Origin: Takakia lepidozioides
Taxonomy: Eukaryota > Streptophyta > Takakiopsida > Takakiales > Takakiaceae
NCBI GenBank assembly: GCA_030704615.1
Contig: CM060731.1
Span: 40,114,001-40,178,000 of the forward strand
Length of the DNA: 64,000 nucleotides
Reading direction: 5' to 3'
The notes under the pieces are model-generated. The model saw only the letters and a program-made list of their open reading frames with translations, had not been told where the DNA came from and searched no databases. This document shows positions 37,552-48,786 of the stretch, in pieces. How positions within the stretch are numbered: position 1 is the first letter of the stretch; every line of letters begins with the position of its first letter. The position numbers were made by a program, and so were the translations under genes.

Positions 37552-37766
37552 TTTGAGTAAAATCCCAAAGTAGACAAACGGAAGAATGGAGTTGAAATCA
37601 TTACCATTTTTGGAGTGGGCCGCTGAGATCCATGGGCAGGCTGTTCCTCCTCTTTCCCATCTCTACGTCCAACGTTATCGTCCTTCTCTGTGGAGCCAGA
37701 TGGCAACCTCGACTGTCCAGTGGAGGTAACTTGTATGACCGCATATAGAGAAGAAAAATTTATTTC

Positions 37767-40330
37767 TTAAATCGAAGTACTTGAGTTGACCTCAACAATA
37801 TGTCCTTGGTCTGGAACTCGCTCGCACGACTCGTTTTCTGACTGACGATTAGCCTCCTCCAAATTAGCGTGCGACTTCACTGCTTCGGCGGCAGTAATTC
37901 TCTTAGTGCTATTCCTTGTCGTATTTTTTCGTGAAGGCATTGTCCACACAACATTGTTCACGTGGATCCATTGAGAAGGATCTGACGAGTTATACTCCCA
38001 AAGTTTTGACCAACAGTCCCTGTACCTTTCCAAGTCTGTTGGATTACCACCTTTTCTTGGTCTCCACCACTCCACCTTCACCTTCTTAAAATTAGGATCC
38101 TCCCTTTCGCGGATCACGTCAAATATCCCCCATCCAGACCGGGCACATACTTGGGTCATAAGGGCGAACGAGCACAAAAAAACCCTTTCTCAATATCCTT
38201 GAACGGATTCAGGGATATTCTTGGTCGCTCACACCTGGGGCACAGTAAGGTTCTAGGATTTCATCCTCTTCTTTCATATCTGGCAATAGATGTGGATGGA
38301 TTCCATCTCTGTGATGATTCTTGGACCAATTTGTTTTCGGCCAGAATCCCTCAAGAAGCTGAATACGGTCGGGAGCTTTTGGAATTGGCTTATCCAGCTC
38401 GGCGAGAATGTTTCCCCAGTACTGGTCGTATTGTTCCATTCGACCTCTGTAATGATCGTCAAGCATCATTCCTTTCGTCCAAAAATCCCTGTATTTTTTA
38501 TTCCATTATTAATGAATGATTGTTTTTCAGATGAGTCGTCCCCGACTCCCCAGATAGGTCTCATTGGAACGACGTATGGGTCTCCTTCAGGGAGCTTCGG
38601 AGTCCCGTCAGGATTGGACTTCCACATCTTCACGCTATTGTTTGTTGGAAGCCAATCCGAATCAGTAGCGGACTTCTAGTACTTCATGACGGGTCAGCCC
38701 TCCGCATCCTTGAAAAAACGGAAGACGTGCATCTCCAAAATCCCGACCAACGCCTCATTTCCATCCAGAATACAACCCTTGACAAAATTCTTGAAGTCGG
38801 GAACCTCCTGAATAATCTGTGGAATGAACTGCAGATCTTGCGAGGTCATAAAAGACCTCATCAAATCCGAAAGAATGTAGGTGCTTCGTTCCTTCAGCTT
38901 CTTCGAAATGTAGCTGAAGAACCCGTCGATGTCCTCATGGGTGTGTCCGACCATTAGGAACCCTAGCTGGATTTCTTCAAAAACATATTTGGCGGTCAGG
39001 AGGGATAGAAAACCAAGCATCCATCTGTTCTTATTGTCCTTCGCAGAGTTGTCCATTTGCAAGTACAGTCTTCTCGGAAGTGGACGAGCACCAGGTTTGT
39101 CTTCCGGCCTGCAGGGTTTAAGAGCATCCAAACATCTCGATTTACCTCTTAAAAGTGATTCGAAGAACTCGTTTTGAAGTCAGTAATCAAAAATGTTCCT
39201 GGACTCGCGACAGGTTGACTTCTCCAGCTGGCGCAGGCAACGTGCCAAAGAACCAATTGTAAAGTTTGAATTTCCCTTCCAGAACTCAAGAGAATACTGA
39301 CCGTAAGCTCCATCACCGTGTCTGTGCGTGACCATTCCCGTTAGTGAAACTGGAAGCTGACCCAATCCAGAAATCATCTTATTTGGAGTCTGTAGCCTTG
39401 GAATAGTTGTTTTCCTATGATCCATTTTGTCGTGAATAATACAGAGAAACTCCTCCGGAATCATAACAGACTCATTCCTCCAGCTATGGTACAGTCTTCT
39501 GCACGACTCTTGGTGCCTCAAATGTTTATCAAGCGCTCGTTTATGTGTCACCTGTTCCGCACTTCTCTTGACAGACTTTCTGACCAGGTCCTTGAACATC
39601 TCACACTTCGTGCACTTCGCAAATGTACTCCTAGTTTTACGAACCTCCACGTTAGGAAAAATCCGACTCCGGATGCGGCTAACAGCCGACTGCGAGACTC
39701 CTTCCAACCCGAAAAGTCTGTTGGTCTGTTACAATAAGGCATGGTCAGGAAAGGAACGTCCACTGGACAGTGGAGGTTCATGAAGCTAGAACCACAGTCA
39801 AAAGAGACAAAATCGAAGGGAGGATCATCCACATTGAATCAGAAAAAATATTCCAGGAAAGAAATTGAAGAATGGAGATTTCATACCTTGTTGGACTCGT
39901 CTCGTATTCGCTTCCAGTTCATTTCAGGTGGTAAGACTCTCAAAGTATCCCTCCTTCCCTCCCCAATGCATCTTGTCTTATGGGGCATGAGGTCAGTATT
40001 TCCGTTGACAATAGACATAATGTTACCCTATGCCTGAAGTGTCATTGGGCGTGGCCTCTTCACTCCACGGTTCCCATGGAGACTTGACAACCAACCCTGT
40101 TACTCAACTTTTTGTACTCCATGTATGTGGACCTGCCAATTCCATGAATTGTCCACCAAGCAGTCTCACATACATCCACACCATCAATCGTAACGTATGC
40201 CCTGTGAGAGGTCCCTTCCACCATGTGAAGTCGTTTCGAAACATTCAGTCCATACCAGAACTGGACTGCCTGAGCTTCAGTAACCCCTTGGGTCACACTT
40301 ATCAAGCGCCACTCCGATAGTATAGCACTT
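37767..40330 (-). pseudogene. DUF7869-like transposase of element B, decayed
   Basis: Segments in order: VCETAWWTIHGIG and KLSNRV (N-terminal region), then NGNTDLMPHKTRC up to the donor at about 39885; an intron to 39731 holding a palindrome; then FAKCTKCEMFKDL, IHDKMDHRKTTIPRL, GLGQLPVSLTGMVTHRHGDG, FTIGSLARCL; an in-frame TGA at 39180; YLQMDNSAKDNKNRW and LMVGHTHEDIDGFFSYI; stops near 38690; a shift to GMMLDDHYRG; and a C-terminal VKVEWWRPRK. The three blocks with MD, MDN and HEDID could be a DDE/D triad (inference). The architecture matches a widespread transposon-linked family known to me as DUF7869. At least five disabling changes make this copy non-autonomous. Confidence 0.75.
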
Positions 40331-40418
40331 TGGCTGCATGGTGGTGGGCTGACTTCCTACCTATGCCGGGTAGACCCCACTATCAGGAAATGGTGGATGG
40401 TCTGAGTAGCTACACAGA

Positions 40419-41351
40419 TCAATGAATGAAGCAAGACACTAACATCTTTCCAAGAAAACATCCTGACAGCAGTGAAGTCTGCAGCAAGGTTTGCTGCTCA
40501 CGGACCGGACTTCCTTCAAAATAAAGATTCTTCATTCTTTTTTTGGAGTGTTCCAAATCTCGATCCCTCTTCTTTCTCGTAAAATGCCGATACGCCCCTT
40601 TCTTCACACCTGCCTCGTGATCTTCGTACAAGATACTGTCAAAGGATCTAATAAAATTCTCCAGATCATTTGAGAGTAGTTTCCCACTTTCCAAAAGTCG
40701 TGTTTTTGTTAAAGGCCATTTTACAATAGACATCAAACATCCAGAACCTCCAGAAAGTATTCTGGTGACAAGAACTCCAACATCGTCCTCTCCCAGTTTG
40801 TCATTGAGGATCACCTCGTCCGGAATGCAGGCTTGAATCCTCCCCTCGAATAGTGCACCCCCATCATTACCCAACAGTACGCACTGCAAGTTTCTCCAAT
40901 TGATTCTTCCGAGTCCTCCACTCGGATTCCCGGAACTCTTCGATGGTCTGTGGTTTGATTCATCCTCATCGTCGTCAGAATTCTCGGAAGTATCTCTTGT
41001 CTCCGGCATAAAATCAGGATTCATGTCAGGCCCTCCTTGATACTCGTTATTCTCCGCAAGAACTTCGCCAACATTCCACATCACCGGGGTCCCAATGGCC
41101 TCCTTCAAGGTGTCAACATCCATATGTCCATAAGGAAGAGGACATAATGAGTGTGCTTCATCACAGGAGATGAGAACTACTGAAATGGTTGAGGAAGATA
41201 ATTGTTGTCCATGACATGTCCCAACCTCGGAGACATTAAGGTAGTCCCCAGTGGCTACTGCAGATGAGGACCTGGGAAGAGTAAGAAACACTCTTTGACC
41301 CGTCTCTAAAATCATGATCACCGGAACCTCCACTGCACACGCGAGGTTCAA
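40419..41351 (-). CDS. Uncharacterised 310-aa element B protein
   Basis: One open frame. The first 24 codons read through a palindrome (41325-41348), and CTCTTCCCAG at about 41275 is a likely acceptor, so the real exon probably starts there. The middle is acidic and disordered (ENSDDDEDES). TLKEAIGTPVMW faintly recalls a motif seen in plant CACTA-associated DUF8039-type proteins (weak). The C-terminus is basic (FTRKKRDRDLEHSKKRMK). Function unknown. Confidence 0.5.
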   Translation of the reverse strand: MNLACAVEVPVIMILETGQRVFLTLPRSSSAVATGDYLNVSEVGTCHGQQLSSSTISVVLISCDEAHSLCPLPYGHMDVDTLKEAIGTPVMWNVGEVLAENNEYQGGPDMNPDFMPETRDTSENSDDDEDESNHRPSKSSGNPSGGLGRINWRNLQCVLLGNDGGALFEGRIQACIPDEVILNDKLGEDDVGVLVTRILSGGSGCLMSIVKWPLTKTRLLESGKLLSNDLENFIRSFDSILYEDHEAGVKKGAYRHFTRKKRDRDLEHSKKRMKNLYFEGSPVREQQTLLQTSLLSGCFLGKMLVSCFIH

Positions 41352-41823
41352 GAAACTGGAAACCCCTCTGTGACGACCTTACTGACAGTAATAAGCAGTA
41401 TGAGTGAAGACTCTATTTCAGAGATGAATCAATTCAATAAAAGGAAATACACTCGTGTATGAACGTTTCAGAGAAGTAGAATAGAAATGGAATTGTTGTT
41501 TGGTCTAGATCATGTCATTTGAAGATTGTGTCTAATTATATAACCTCCACTGTACAGTGGAGGTTAGATGAGATACAGATGAAAAAGTCGGACGGATGAA
41601 TATTAGTGGATGAACATGATTACGTGGATGAATAATTGTAATGACGGATGGATGTGAGCATTGTCGCGACTGTCCAGTGGAGGTCCACGACTTCAGGTAT
41701 AACGAAATACAGAAATCGGAGAGAATTGGACTGTAATTTCTAAACATGCAGATGACAAATAAGTAGATTTTCCTCTAGAGTATAAAAAACACATAGATGT
41801 CTTAACATTTTCTACGGGTGAAA

Positions 41824-42015
41824 ATGCAGTTCACACGAGAGATTATGGAAATTCAGAGAGTTACACCTGCGATGGCCGCAGAGGTACTGGATGCTCAGAG
41901 AGGTGCAGTATGGGAAGCGAGGTGGGAGATGACCAGAGAGGTGCGGGAAACACAATCTGCAAGTGAGAGGTATGGAGATAGAAGTTTGAACAGTTTGCAC
42001 TCAGACCTTATATAG
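41824..42015 (+). CDS. Small hypothetical element B protein
   Basis: A 63-codon frame, Arg/Glu-rich and helical (MQFTREIMEIQRV). A TATA-like GTATAAAA lies at about 41781, 40 bases upstream. No homologue recognised. Confidence 0.3.
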   Translation: MQFTREIMEIQRVTPAMAAEVLDAQRGAVWEARWEMTREVRETQSASERYGDRSLNSLHSDLI

Positions 42016-42727
42016 AGGTGGAAACCAGGTTGCCCGCTGGAACTCCTCCAATGGGATAGTGCGATACATTGTCTCCTGGATCGATTTCCGTCGCCGTTGA
42101 TATCCGGTATGGCCACAATCGAACGGTTCTGGATGGTGCAGGAGTGCACTCTTTGACCGATTTCAGAAAAGAGTGTCATTTACTGGTAGATCCCTACGTA
42201 ACAATTATGATGCCAGAAAGATAACGGCCGATAACGGTGGTTCAATGGTCTCGCACTCGTGCTTATAAAGCAGTACGTATTTCGCATTCAATGTTGTCCA
42301 AGTGGATGATGGCCTGACGCCGATGACAAGGTGCAGCTATGACACTCGGCCGAGAATGCAGCAGGCATAAATGAGTGATAGTGGAAATATTCCAAGCCTT
42401 AATCCGCCGAATGTAGACATGGTCAGGAGCAATTATTCCCAGCGGCAAAACGCCGCAAGAGGATCTGACTTGTACATTTCATTTATCGTCACGTGGGGGG
42501 TGTGGGAAATATCCCACGGGGTTATAATTGATGATCCTGTGCAAGGGATCATTAACGTAATATTTTCTCGTTCATTCATCTGTTTTTTCATTTTATCTAG
42601 TCATTCGTAAAATGGATGGATAGAATGGAAATGATGAATTGGATGATATTTGCATGGATGTTGGATGGAACACGCGCGACCGTTCGATTTTGAAAAGACG
42701 CGATGGTTCAGATCCTTTGCGACGGCA

Positions 42728-42738
42728 CCATATAAGGG
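42728..42738 (+). promoter_or_regulatory. TATA-like box upstream of the CTD-like gene
   Basis: CATATAAGGGG lies about 310 bases before the ATG at 43044. The intervening purine-rich DNA would be 5' UTR. Confidence 0.35.
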
Positions 42739-43043
42739 GTGTGGTCGTTCAGCCCACCCTTTCGCCACTCCATTGTGTATGCGGAAGCGCTGCGGAAGTG
42801 GTAAGACCAAGTAGCGCTAAAAAAGAGAGAGTTTTGAAGAGCGGAGAGCGTGAAGAGCAGAGACTGTGTTGTGCATGGTGCCGTGAGAGCTGAGAGAAGA
42901 GAGCGTGCAGTGGAGGAAAGGAAGCAGACAATGGATTCAAGTGCAGACAGGAGACGGGAAGGAAGTAGAGCGTAAGGGAGAGCGGAGTGGAGCGGTGGAA
43001 GCTTAAGGGTCAGGCGTTTCAGGTCAGCAACAGAGGCACCAAA

Positions 43044-44328
43044 ATGGCTCACGCATCTAGCAGGTAATGTTCTCGTTTACGCATGTGGTTTGATGTCATT
43101 CTCTCTTGCTCGCTTGTCATTCTCTCATTCTCTCTTTGTTCTGTTTGTTGATTTGCTTTTTTTTTTTTTTTGCTGTTGCTTTTGTTGGTCAGCATCGCCC
43201 ACGTCGCTGTTGTTTTGCTTCTCTTCCTCACTCGCTTTCGTTCCAGAGGTTATAGAGCACCATTTGATTCTTGCATGTCATGTTTCGTGAGTGTGTTGTC
43301 TTGTCTGATGCGGAGCATCTCTTTTCAATTCATGTGGTTCCAAAGCTGTTTCAATTAGTTTGAATTGATTAAAGCTGTTTAGGTGTTTCAATGCATTGCT
43401 GCTTCTCTACTGGTGGTTTGTATGGTGGTTTGTATGGTGGTTGGTATGGGTGGTTTGTGGTCCTGGTTTACTGGTGCTGCTGGATTATTAGGGTTATGGA
43501 TTAGGGTTATGGCGGGTTAGGATCATGGTTTTTAGCGATTGTTTTTCCGAATTTCTGATATTTGATAACGGGTTTTTCTTCGGGGCTAGGCAACTCTAGT
43601 AGACTAGTCTCCGTAGACCACTAGACCTCTACTAGACCTCCATAAACTCCGACAGGACAAACCACACGAACCTCGCCTGCCCAGTGGAGGTTCCTGCATG
43701 TTACTATGCCAAGGCACAACATAAGGATGTATTGAGATAGACTCATGTAGGTTCCTCCCCTGCGTTGATTTTTTGTTCTGTCAGTTTAAAAAGAACGGGC
43801 GTAGGAGTTCACACGGTGGCCAAAGATGGTTCTGAGACCGTCGTCGACATCTGTAAAAGGCCAATGAGACAGAATCCAGTAAGCATAAACGAAGCAGAAA
43901 ACCAAGATGAATCACTGGTTGTATCGAAAACAAAAACCTTCAAGAAGAGATATGAGAATCAAATATCAGATGTGGGCTCTGACGTGCGAACCTTCATAAA
44001 TCCGGGCACTAACGAATCAATGTTCGAGGGAGTTATTCGACGGGAGACGACGGAGGAAACAGAGGAAGAGAAACATGAAAGTGATGACTGTAATCTTCAG
44101 TCTGATTCAGATAATGACATTTCTGTAGGAGATAGTGAACAGTACCCGGGATCCGTCCTTCCGTCCTCTCCAGGATACAGTCCCTACTCTCCTCAGTATG
44201 CAGTCCTTGTAAATTCTCCAGAATATGTCCCCGCTGATTCTCCAGAATATGTCGGAGATTCTCCGACATATACACCTAGAGAGTACTCCCCTGAAACCTT
44301 GAGGATGATTCGAGAGAGTCTCCTGTAG
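43044..44328 (+). CDS. Element B protein with an RNA polymerase II CTD-like tail
   Basis: Two exons, 43044-43063 (MAHASS) and 43785-44328, join in phase at GT-AG across a 721-base intron holding a palindrome at 43669-43692. The protein is about 188 aa. Its N-terminal half has basic and acidic stretches (KTFKKRYENQ, TTEETEEEKHESDD). The last 50 residues repeat SP-x-Y units: SPGYSPYSPQY, NSPEYVP, DSPEYVGDSPTYTP, EYSPE. These resemble heptads of the RNA polymerase II C-terminal domain but are irregular. An AATAAA signal lies at 44467-44472. A link with the FCP1-like HAD proteins in the same element is inference. Confidence 0.6.
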
Positions 44329-44572
44329 TTATTGTAGATACAAGAAAATGAAAAGATGAAACTCATCTTACAAAAAAATATGGATTTCTTGTTGAAATTA
44401 TATATTCGTTATAGGAACAATTTTGAGACCGCATGATGTATGGAATGGCGAGACGAGCCTTCTATGAATAAATGTATTATTCTTCTTATAAGTGAAATCG
44501 TTTTCTCCTCCTGAATTGAACTCTTTTATCTGTCAGCTATGAGCGTTGAACCTCCACTGGACAGTGGAGGTT

Positions 44573-45127
44573 ACTGTCCTAGGAATCTTGTATGGTTGTC
44601 ATGATATGTGTCTGAGGACCGAGGTGGTTTGTTTTGTGGACAACTACATTACCCCGAGGGATTGTATTGTTGGAATGTGCAAACCTATCTGTGGTTCATT
44701 TGTTTCTCGAAAATCTCCGAATTTCAAGAATGATCACCTGGCAATTTTTGAGCTGAACCCGGAGATCACAGAATGGGGCATTTTACCCGTTGGCACACCT
44801 CCGGACCATAAGTTCCGGTTCCAATACAAGATTGGTGCAGAGGTCGCCGAGCTCAAATATGCAGATGTGGTCGACGTAGAGCTGGAGATGGATGTGGAAT
44901 TTCCGATGTTGGTAATGTTCATGATGGAAGATGGTAGATTTCCTAGAACGTTTGGCTTCAAACTGGAGGTACGAATTCTAAGGAAGGCCATGATGAGAGA
45001 GTCCATTCGGGCGGGGTTCACATATTGCGACGAGGGTACTCAATTTTCACGTTTTCATGATCATATGATGTTTCAAGTATTTTTGCGGCACATTTGCGGA
45101 ACTGTTACAGGTGGAGAACATAAATAG
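44573..45127 (+). CDS. Hypothetical element B protein
   Basis: A frame of about 185 codons opens right after the palindrome at 44549-44572. It includes GSFVSRKSPNFKNDHLAIF and VVDVELEMDVEFPMLVMF. No domain was recognised. Its 3' end (45065-45195) is a diverged copy of 46358-46480, so the exon may be a decayed duplicate. Confidence 0.4.
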   Translation, partial: TVLGILYGCHDMCLRTEVVCFVDNYITPRDCIVGMCKPICGSFVSRKSPNFKNDHLAIFELNPEITEWGILPVGTPPDHKFRFQYKIGAEVAELKYADVVDVELEMDVEFPMLVMFMMEDGRFPRTFGFKLEVRILRKAMMRESIRAGFTYCDEGTQFSRFHDHMMFQVFLRHICGTVTGGEHK

Positions 45128-45373
45128 ATTGGGAAAATAAGAACTGGACAAGCACCTCAGTACCAAACAAGACACATTACAAAAGACCCCATCATGTCGA
45201 ATTTTCGAATGCTGAACCATCCCGCTCGTTCATTGTAGCACCCTCCCTTATGAAGGTTTTTTTTGTACTGTCTCCTGATTCGTAATGCGGTCTCCGTTCG
45301 TCACATTAAATCCAAGCTTGAGAATATTTTGGTTCTTTAGCAAAAGAAACGGAAAGCACAATGAATCATTTAC

Positions 45374-46330
45374 CTTCCATTGTCTAGTCTCCGACTTCGT
45401 TGTGTGATCGTTGTACTTTTTGGGCCTCTCCCTCAGCTCGAAGAAATTTCGGGCATGTGCAACTTTCTCCGGAAATGTTGTGTCAAATCTTTGCGCCTTA
45501 TTCGGGTAGTTTATGAGCTTAGATAGCTTCACGAGCCTCATAAGATCCTTTGACCATATAATCTTTGAGGGCCAGTCAGTGTAGTACTTCTTAAGATTGT
45601 CGTCGTCTACGTCTTGCACAAGTTCCTGCGACAGAATTGAATAAGGTCAGAAATGATATCGACCTAACAAGCATATTGTTTAAAGTTCATGAACCTCCAT
45701 TGTCCAGTGGAGGTTCATGTTGTTACAAAAATTGGATTTTGTTGGGAAATTTACCTTGGTAGCAATGATCGTGTGTTGTCCACCGATGACAAAGAATCTG
45801 GAATTTTCCCCCTCCTTCCAGTTTCGAGGTTTCAAACTAGAAACCTCCATAGGCTTCTCGGGGTTTGCGGGAATCCAAATAAACTGGATGTTTGGAGTCG
45901 AACATCCGGAGTTGGTAAAGATGCGCTTTGACTTCGTCTTTGTGCTTCACATTTAGGGGCCTGTACACCATATCTCTGGGAGCAAGCTCCATCATGGAAA
46001 CTTTGACGTCCTGGGTCGCCTCAAACCCAAAAGGAAACATGTCCTTGTAGTCTTGTTCCAGCCTCTCCAGCATCTTCTCACACTTGTCTTTGTCGAATAT
46101 GTCTGCAGCCTTGGGTTTCTTGGTATCTGTCATGAACGCAGGATCCCATCTCCTCTTTTTTTCTTCTTTTCTTTCCCCTGATTACCGGCTTCATTGTCAT
46201 CACCACCGGCGTCAATGGATTTCCGTTTTCCCTTCTTTGGGCTTCGCTCTTGCAGCCTCCTCCTCCCGCGTCTTTGCAATCTCCTTACCCTTTAAGTAAA
46301 GCACATCCAAGAAAATACCCCAAGCCATGC
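45374..46330 (-). pseudogene. ParB-like protein of element B
   Basis: Exon 1 (to 45755) has a basic linker, MTDTKKPKAADIFDKDK, then PRDMVYRPLNVKHKDEV and, after a one-base shift near 45850, FFVIGGQHTIIATK, the ParB G-x-H-like signature. Intron 45754-45626 (129 bases) is centred on a palindrome and spliced in phase. Exon 2 is 45625-45374 (ELVQDVDDDNLKKYY...) and ends with a donor GTAAAT. It resembles the ParB-like part of element A (VWDGNHRLLAWM) in fold signature but not closely in sequence. A further frameshift lies near 46210. It lies antisense to and between exons of the plus-strand methyltransferase-like gene. Confidence 0.55.
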
Positions 46331-46332
46331 GG

Positions 46333-48364
46333 AGAACGCTTCCAAAACTTTTCATCCTCATTGGGTTTTTCAAGGATTTTCTAGGTAAACTCTTGGAACT
46401 GTTTTTGGTGGAGAACATGAACAGATTGGATAAATTTGACTTGGAGGAGCACCGCATTCCGAAGCAGGAGACACTACAGAAAGAGCTTCAAATTACAAGG
46501 CACAACAAGATGGACGGAGATGAATTCACAATCGAATCATCACTTGGTGTATAGTATAATTGACAAGATAGTTGTGACTATTGTTTCATCTCAAAATTAA
46601 TATCAAATATTGAATGAAATTTCTAACTTTGGCCCTGATATTTTTCGTAGGAATTTATGCAAGCATGTCAACTCATACTGGAGATGAGTAGCGTGAAGGA
46701 GGCCATGGTTCTGGTTCTCTGTGACGAAGACGTATGGAACCTGTGGGAGGAGGTTTTCAAACAGTGGGAACAAGAGAAGCTTATTGATATTTTCGGGATT
46801 CAGTGCAAGGGTGAACAACTACCGTTGAATAAAACTGCTATCGTGAAACTACAAGGACTTAATAGCAGGCAGTTGAAAAGAGTGGCGGAGAAAATCCTAA
46901 ACAGAGACAATTGCATTCGGGGAACGAAATTCAAGGGCGCGGAAAAATCGAAAAACACAATGAGCGCGTATATTGACCAAATGGAATGGAAGTCTTAGGG
47001 TGGCCTCGGAGGAGCAAACAGAACCCGGAACCGTATACCAAACAGGAGTGACGTGATGTTAAGAAAAAAAAACAACTTCTACAAAGCTGAGTTTGAAACA
47101 TTTCGAGATAGGCTCGGGAACGACTACATTGTTAGCAAACAGAAGATGAATATGGAGACGCAGCCAATGATTGTTGCCTTCAAGAAATGTGGCTTGTCGT
47201 GCAAGCAGACCTTCGAGGATAACCAGAATGCCCTGGCGATTCTACGCACGAGCTTCAGGTCCCATTACACACAGCTGGGGGGAAACCAGAAATTTTCTGA
47301 TGCCAGATCACGGTTGGGACTTGCACCAAAGAATCGGTTCGACGACATATCCATGGTGTTCGTTAATACAGTTTGTGATGATGACTCTGTTGTCTTCGAG
47401 ACAAAGGACTACTCAAATATCTTGGATGCTTTTGTGGCTCGGCAACTCATGTCCAGTGCTTTTGTGTTTTTCTCCACACAAGAATCATCGGGAAATCTTG
47501 TGTCATACATCCGGAATGGCCCTGGATCAAAATCGTTTATTATCCGACAGGGTTACTACATTCCCGGCGAGTTTGAATCACATTACAAGAGCTGCACGAC
47601 TATATCTCCCGGACGGTCCTCTGCCTCGACTACGTATTTCCGGCAACAGCTGAGGAGATGGTGAATCCGGACGACCACATTCAAACTGTTTTGTTATCGC
47701 CGGACCCAATTAATCCCGTTATCCAAGGACGAGATGTAGACCCGACCTCGTAGGAGATGGAGTGCAGGACTTACAATCATGAGCTGAGGCCGGACACCTA
47801 CGATTACCTGGTTTTTTTTTTTCGCAGGGACGGGATGTCTTGTGTGAACATTTTCGGAGGACTAGCAATGACATACGTTCTTCTTGTAAGCGGATTCTGC
47901 ATCTTGGAATTGTCTATGTTTTCAGTTTTCCGGATTTAACTCTCATATTATTGACGTTGTCGGAAAAGCGTGTTTAACCTGTGTCTGATTGTTCCATTTT
48001 GTTAACCTCCACTGGGCAGTGGAGGTTCATGTAATTGGAGTTGTGGGTGTTTTGGGTATTTGTTATTCTGCAGATTGGTGTATTTGGTAGTTGTCTCAAA
48101 AGAAAGCCTAACCCTATCGATGGTTGGTGTTCGTCGGATTTATTTTGATATCATTGTTTGGTTTCATTGCAGGAAAGAAATATTCGTGTGCTCGACATAA
48201 ACTTTGTAACAAAAAAGAAATTTTGTAGAAGCAAGGTGGAGCCCTATTTCATGACCCTCCAGATTGACAATCAGACTATCGCAAGAGACGGAGATGACGG
48301 TGACTCACTGCAGGATGACGAAGTGGACGAAGAAGATGATGACGAAGGAGACGACAAGGATTAG
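46333..48364 (+). pseudogene. Methyltransferase-like protein of element B
   Basis: Exon 46333-46554 (ENMNRLDKFDLEEHR) is followed, after acceptor TTTTTCGTAG, by a long frame from 46651 (EFMQACQLILEMSSVKEAM) with an in-frame TAG at 46996, continuing to 47664 (FDDISMVFVNT, FVARQLMSSAFVFFSTQES). Another frame follows (EEMVNPDDHIQTVLL, then a TAG at 47752), then FRRDGMSCVNIFGGLAMTYVLL. Donor 47886 joins acceptor 48172 in phase to ERNIRVLDINF. The D-like/FGG segment fits motif I of beta-class N6/N4 methyltransferases; the order matches the element A protein. The DPPY position is degenerate. An acidic tail (DEEDDDEGDDKD) follows. The palindrome at 48004-48027 is in the last intron. Function is inferred and this copy is broken. 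Confidence 0.5.
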
Positions 48365-48375
48365 GACGAGGAAAT

Positions 48376-48786
48376 GGAGGAGAAACAAGAAGAGGACGAC
48401 GAGGAGGAAAAAGACGAAGATGAGAACATGGAAACGGAGTCCAGGGGCAGATGCAGCTAAGAGAAAGAGAAAGAGAGGGCCAGGAAATTTCACGGTTGGA
48501 TAATCTAGGTAGTACTCCAAATACCCAAGAACGCGTTGCGCCACAAGATGTACACAATCTGGACAGCTCTTCCTCCAGTTCCGATAACACCACGAATAAG
48601 AATCCAGCTTCTCCAGGTGGACAAGAAGCGACATCGAGGGAGTTAGTTGAAACCCTCGGTCAAGGGTTCACACCTATGGAAGGTGACAAGCCATTGATTA
48701 TGTCACCGGATCTCGTTAACAATCGTCGTGAGCTGGTGTCCCATAATGTCACCCAGGATCTGGTTCTGGGTGTAGGTAACGAATGA
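48376..48786 (+). CDS. Hypothetical acidic/Ser-rich 3' exon region of element B
   Basis: Continues an acidic stretch after a TAG at 48362, with KRKRKRGPG (nuclear localisation-like) in a shifted frame, then a 111-codon Ser-rich frame. It is probably the decayed tail of the preceding gene. Confidence 0.3.

Noticed and set aside
44546-44572. ORF starts reading NLHWTVEV through palindromes
   Set aside because: Several ORFs begin with the palindrome translated. This is the repeat read in different frames, not a shared protein motif.
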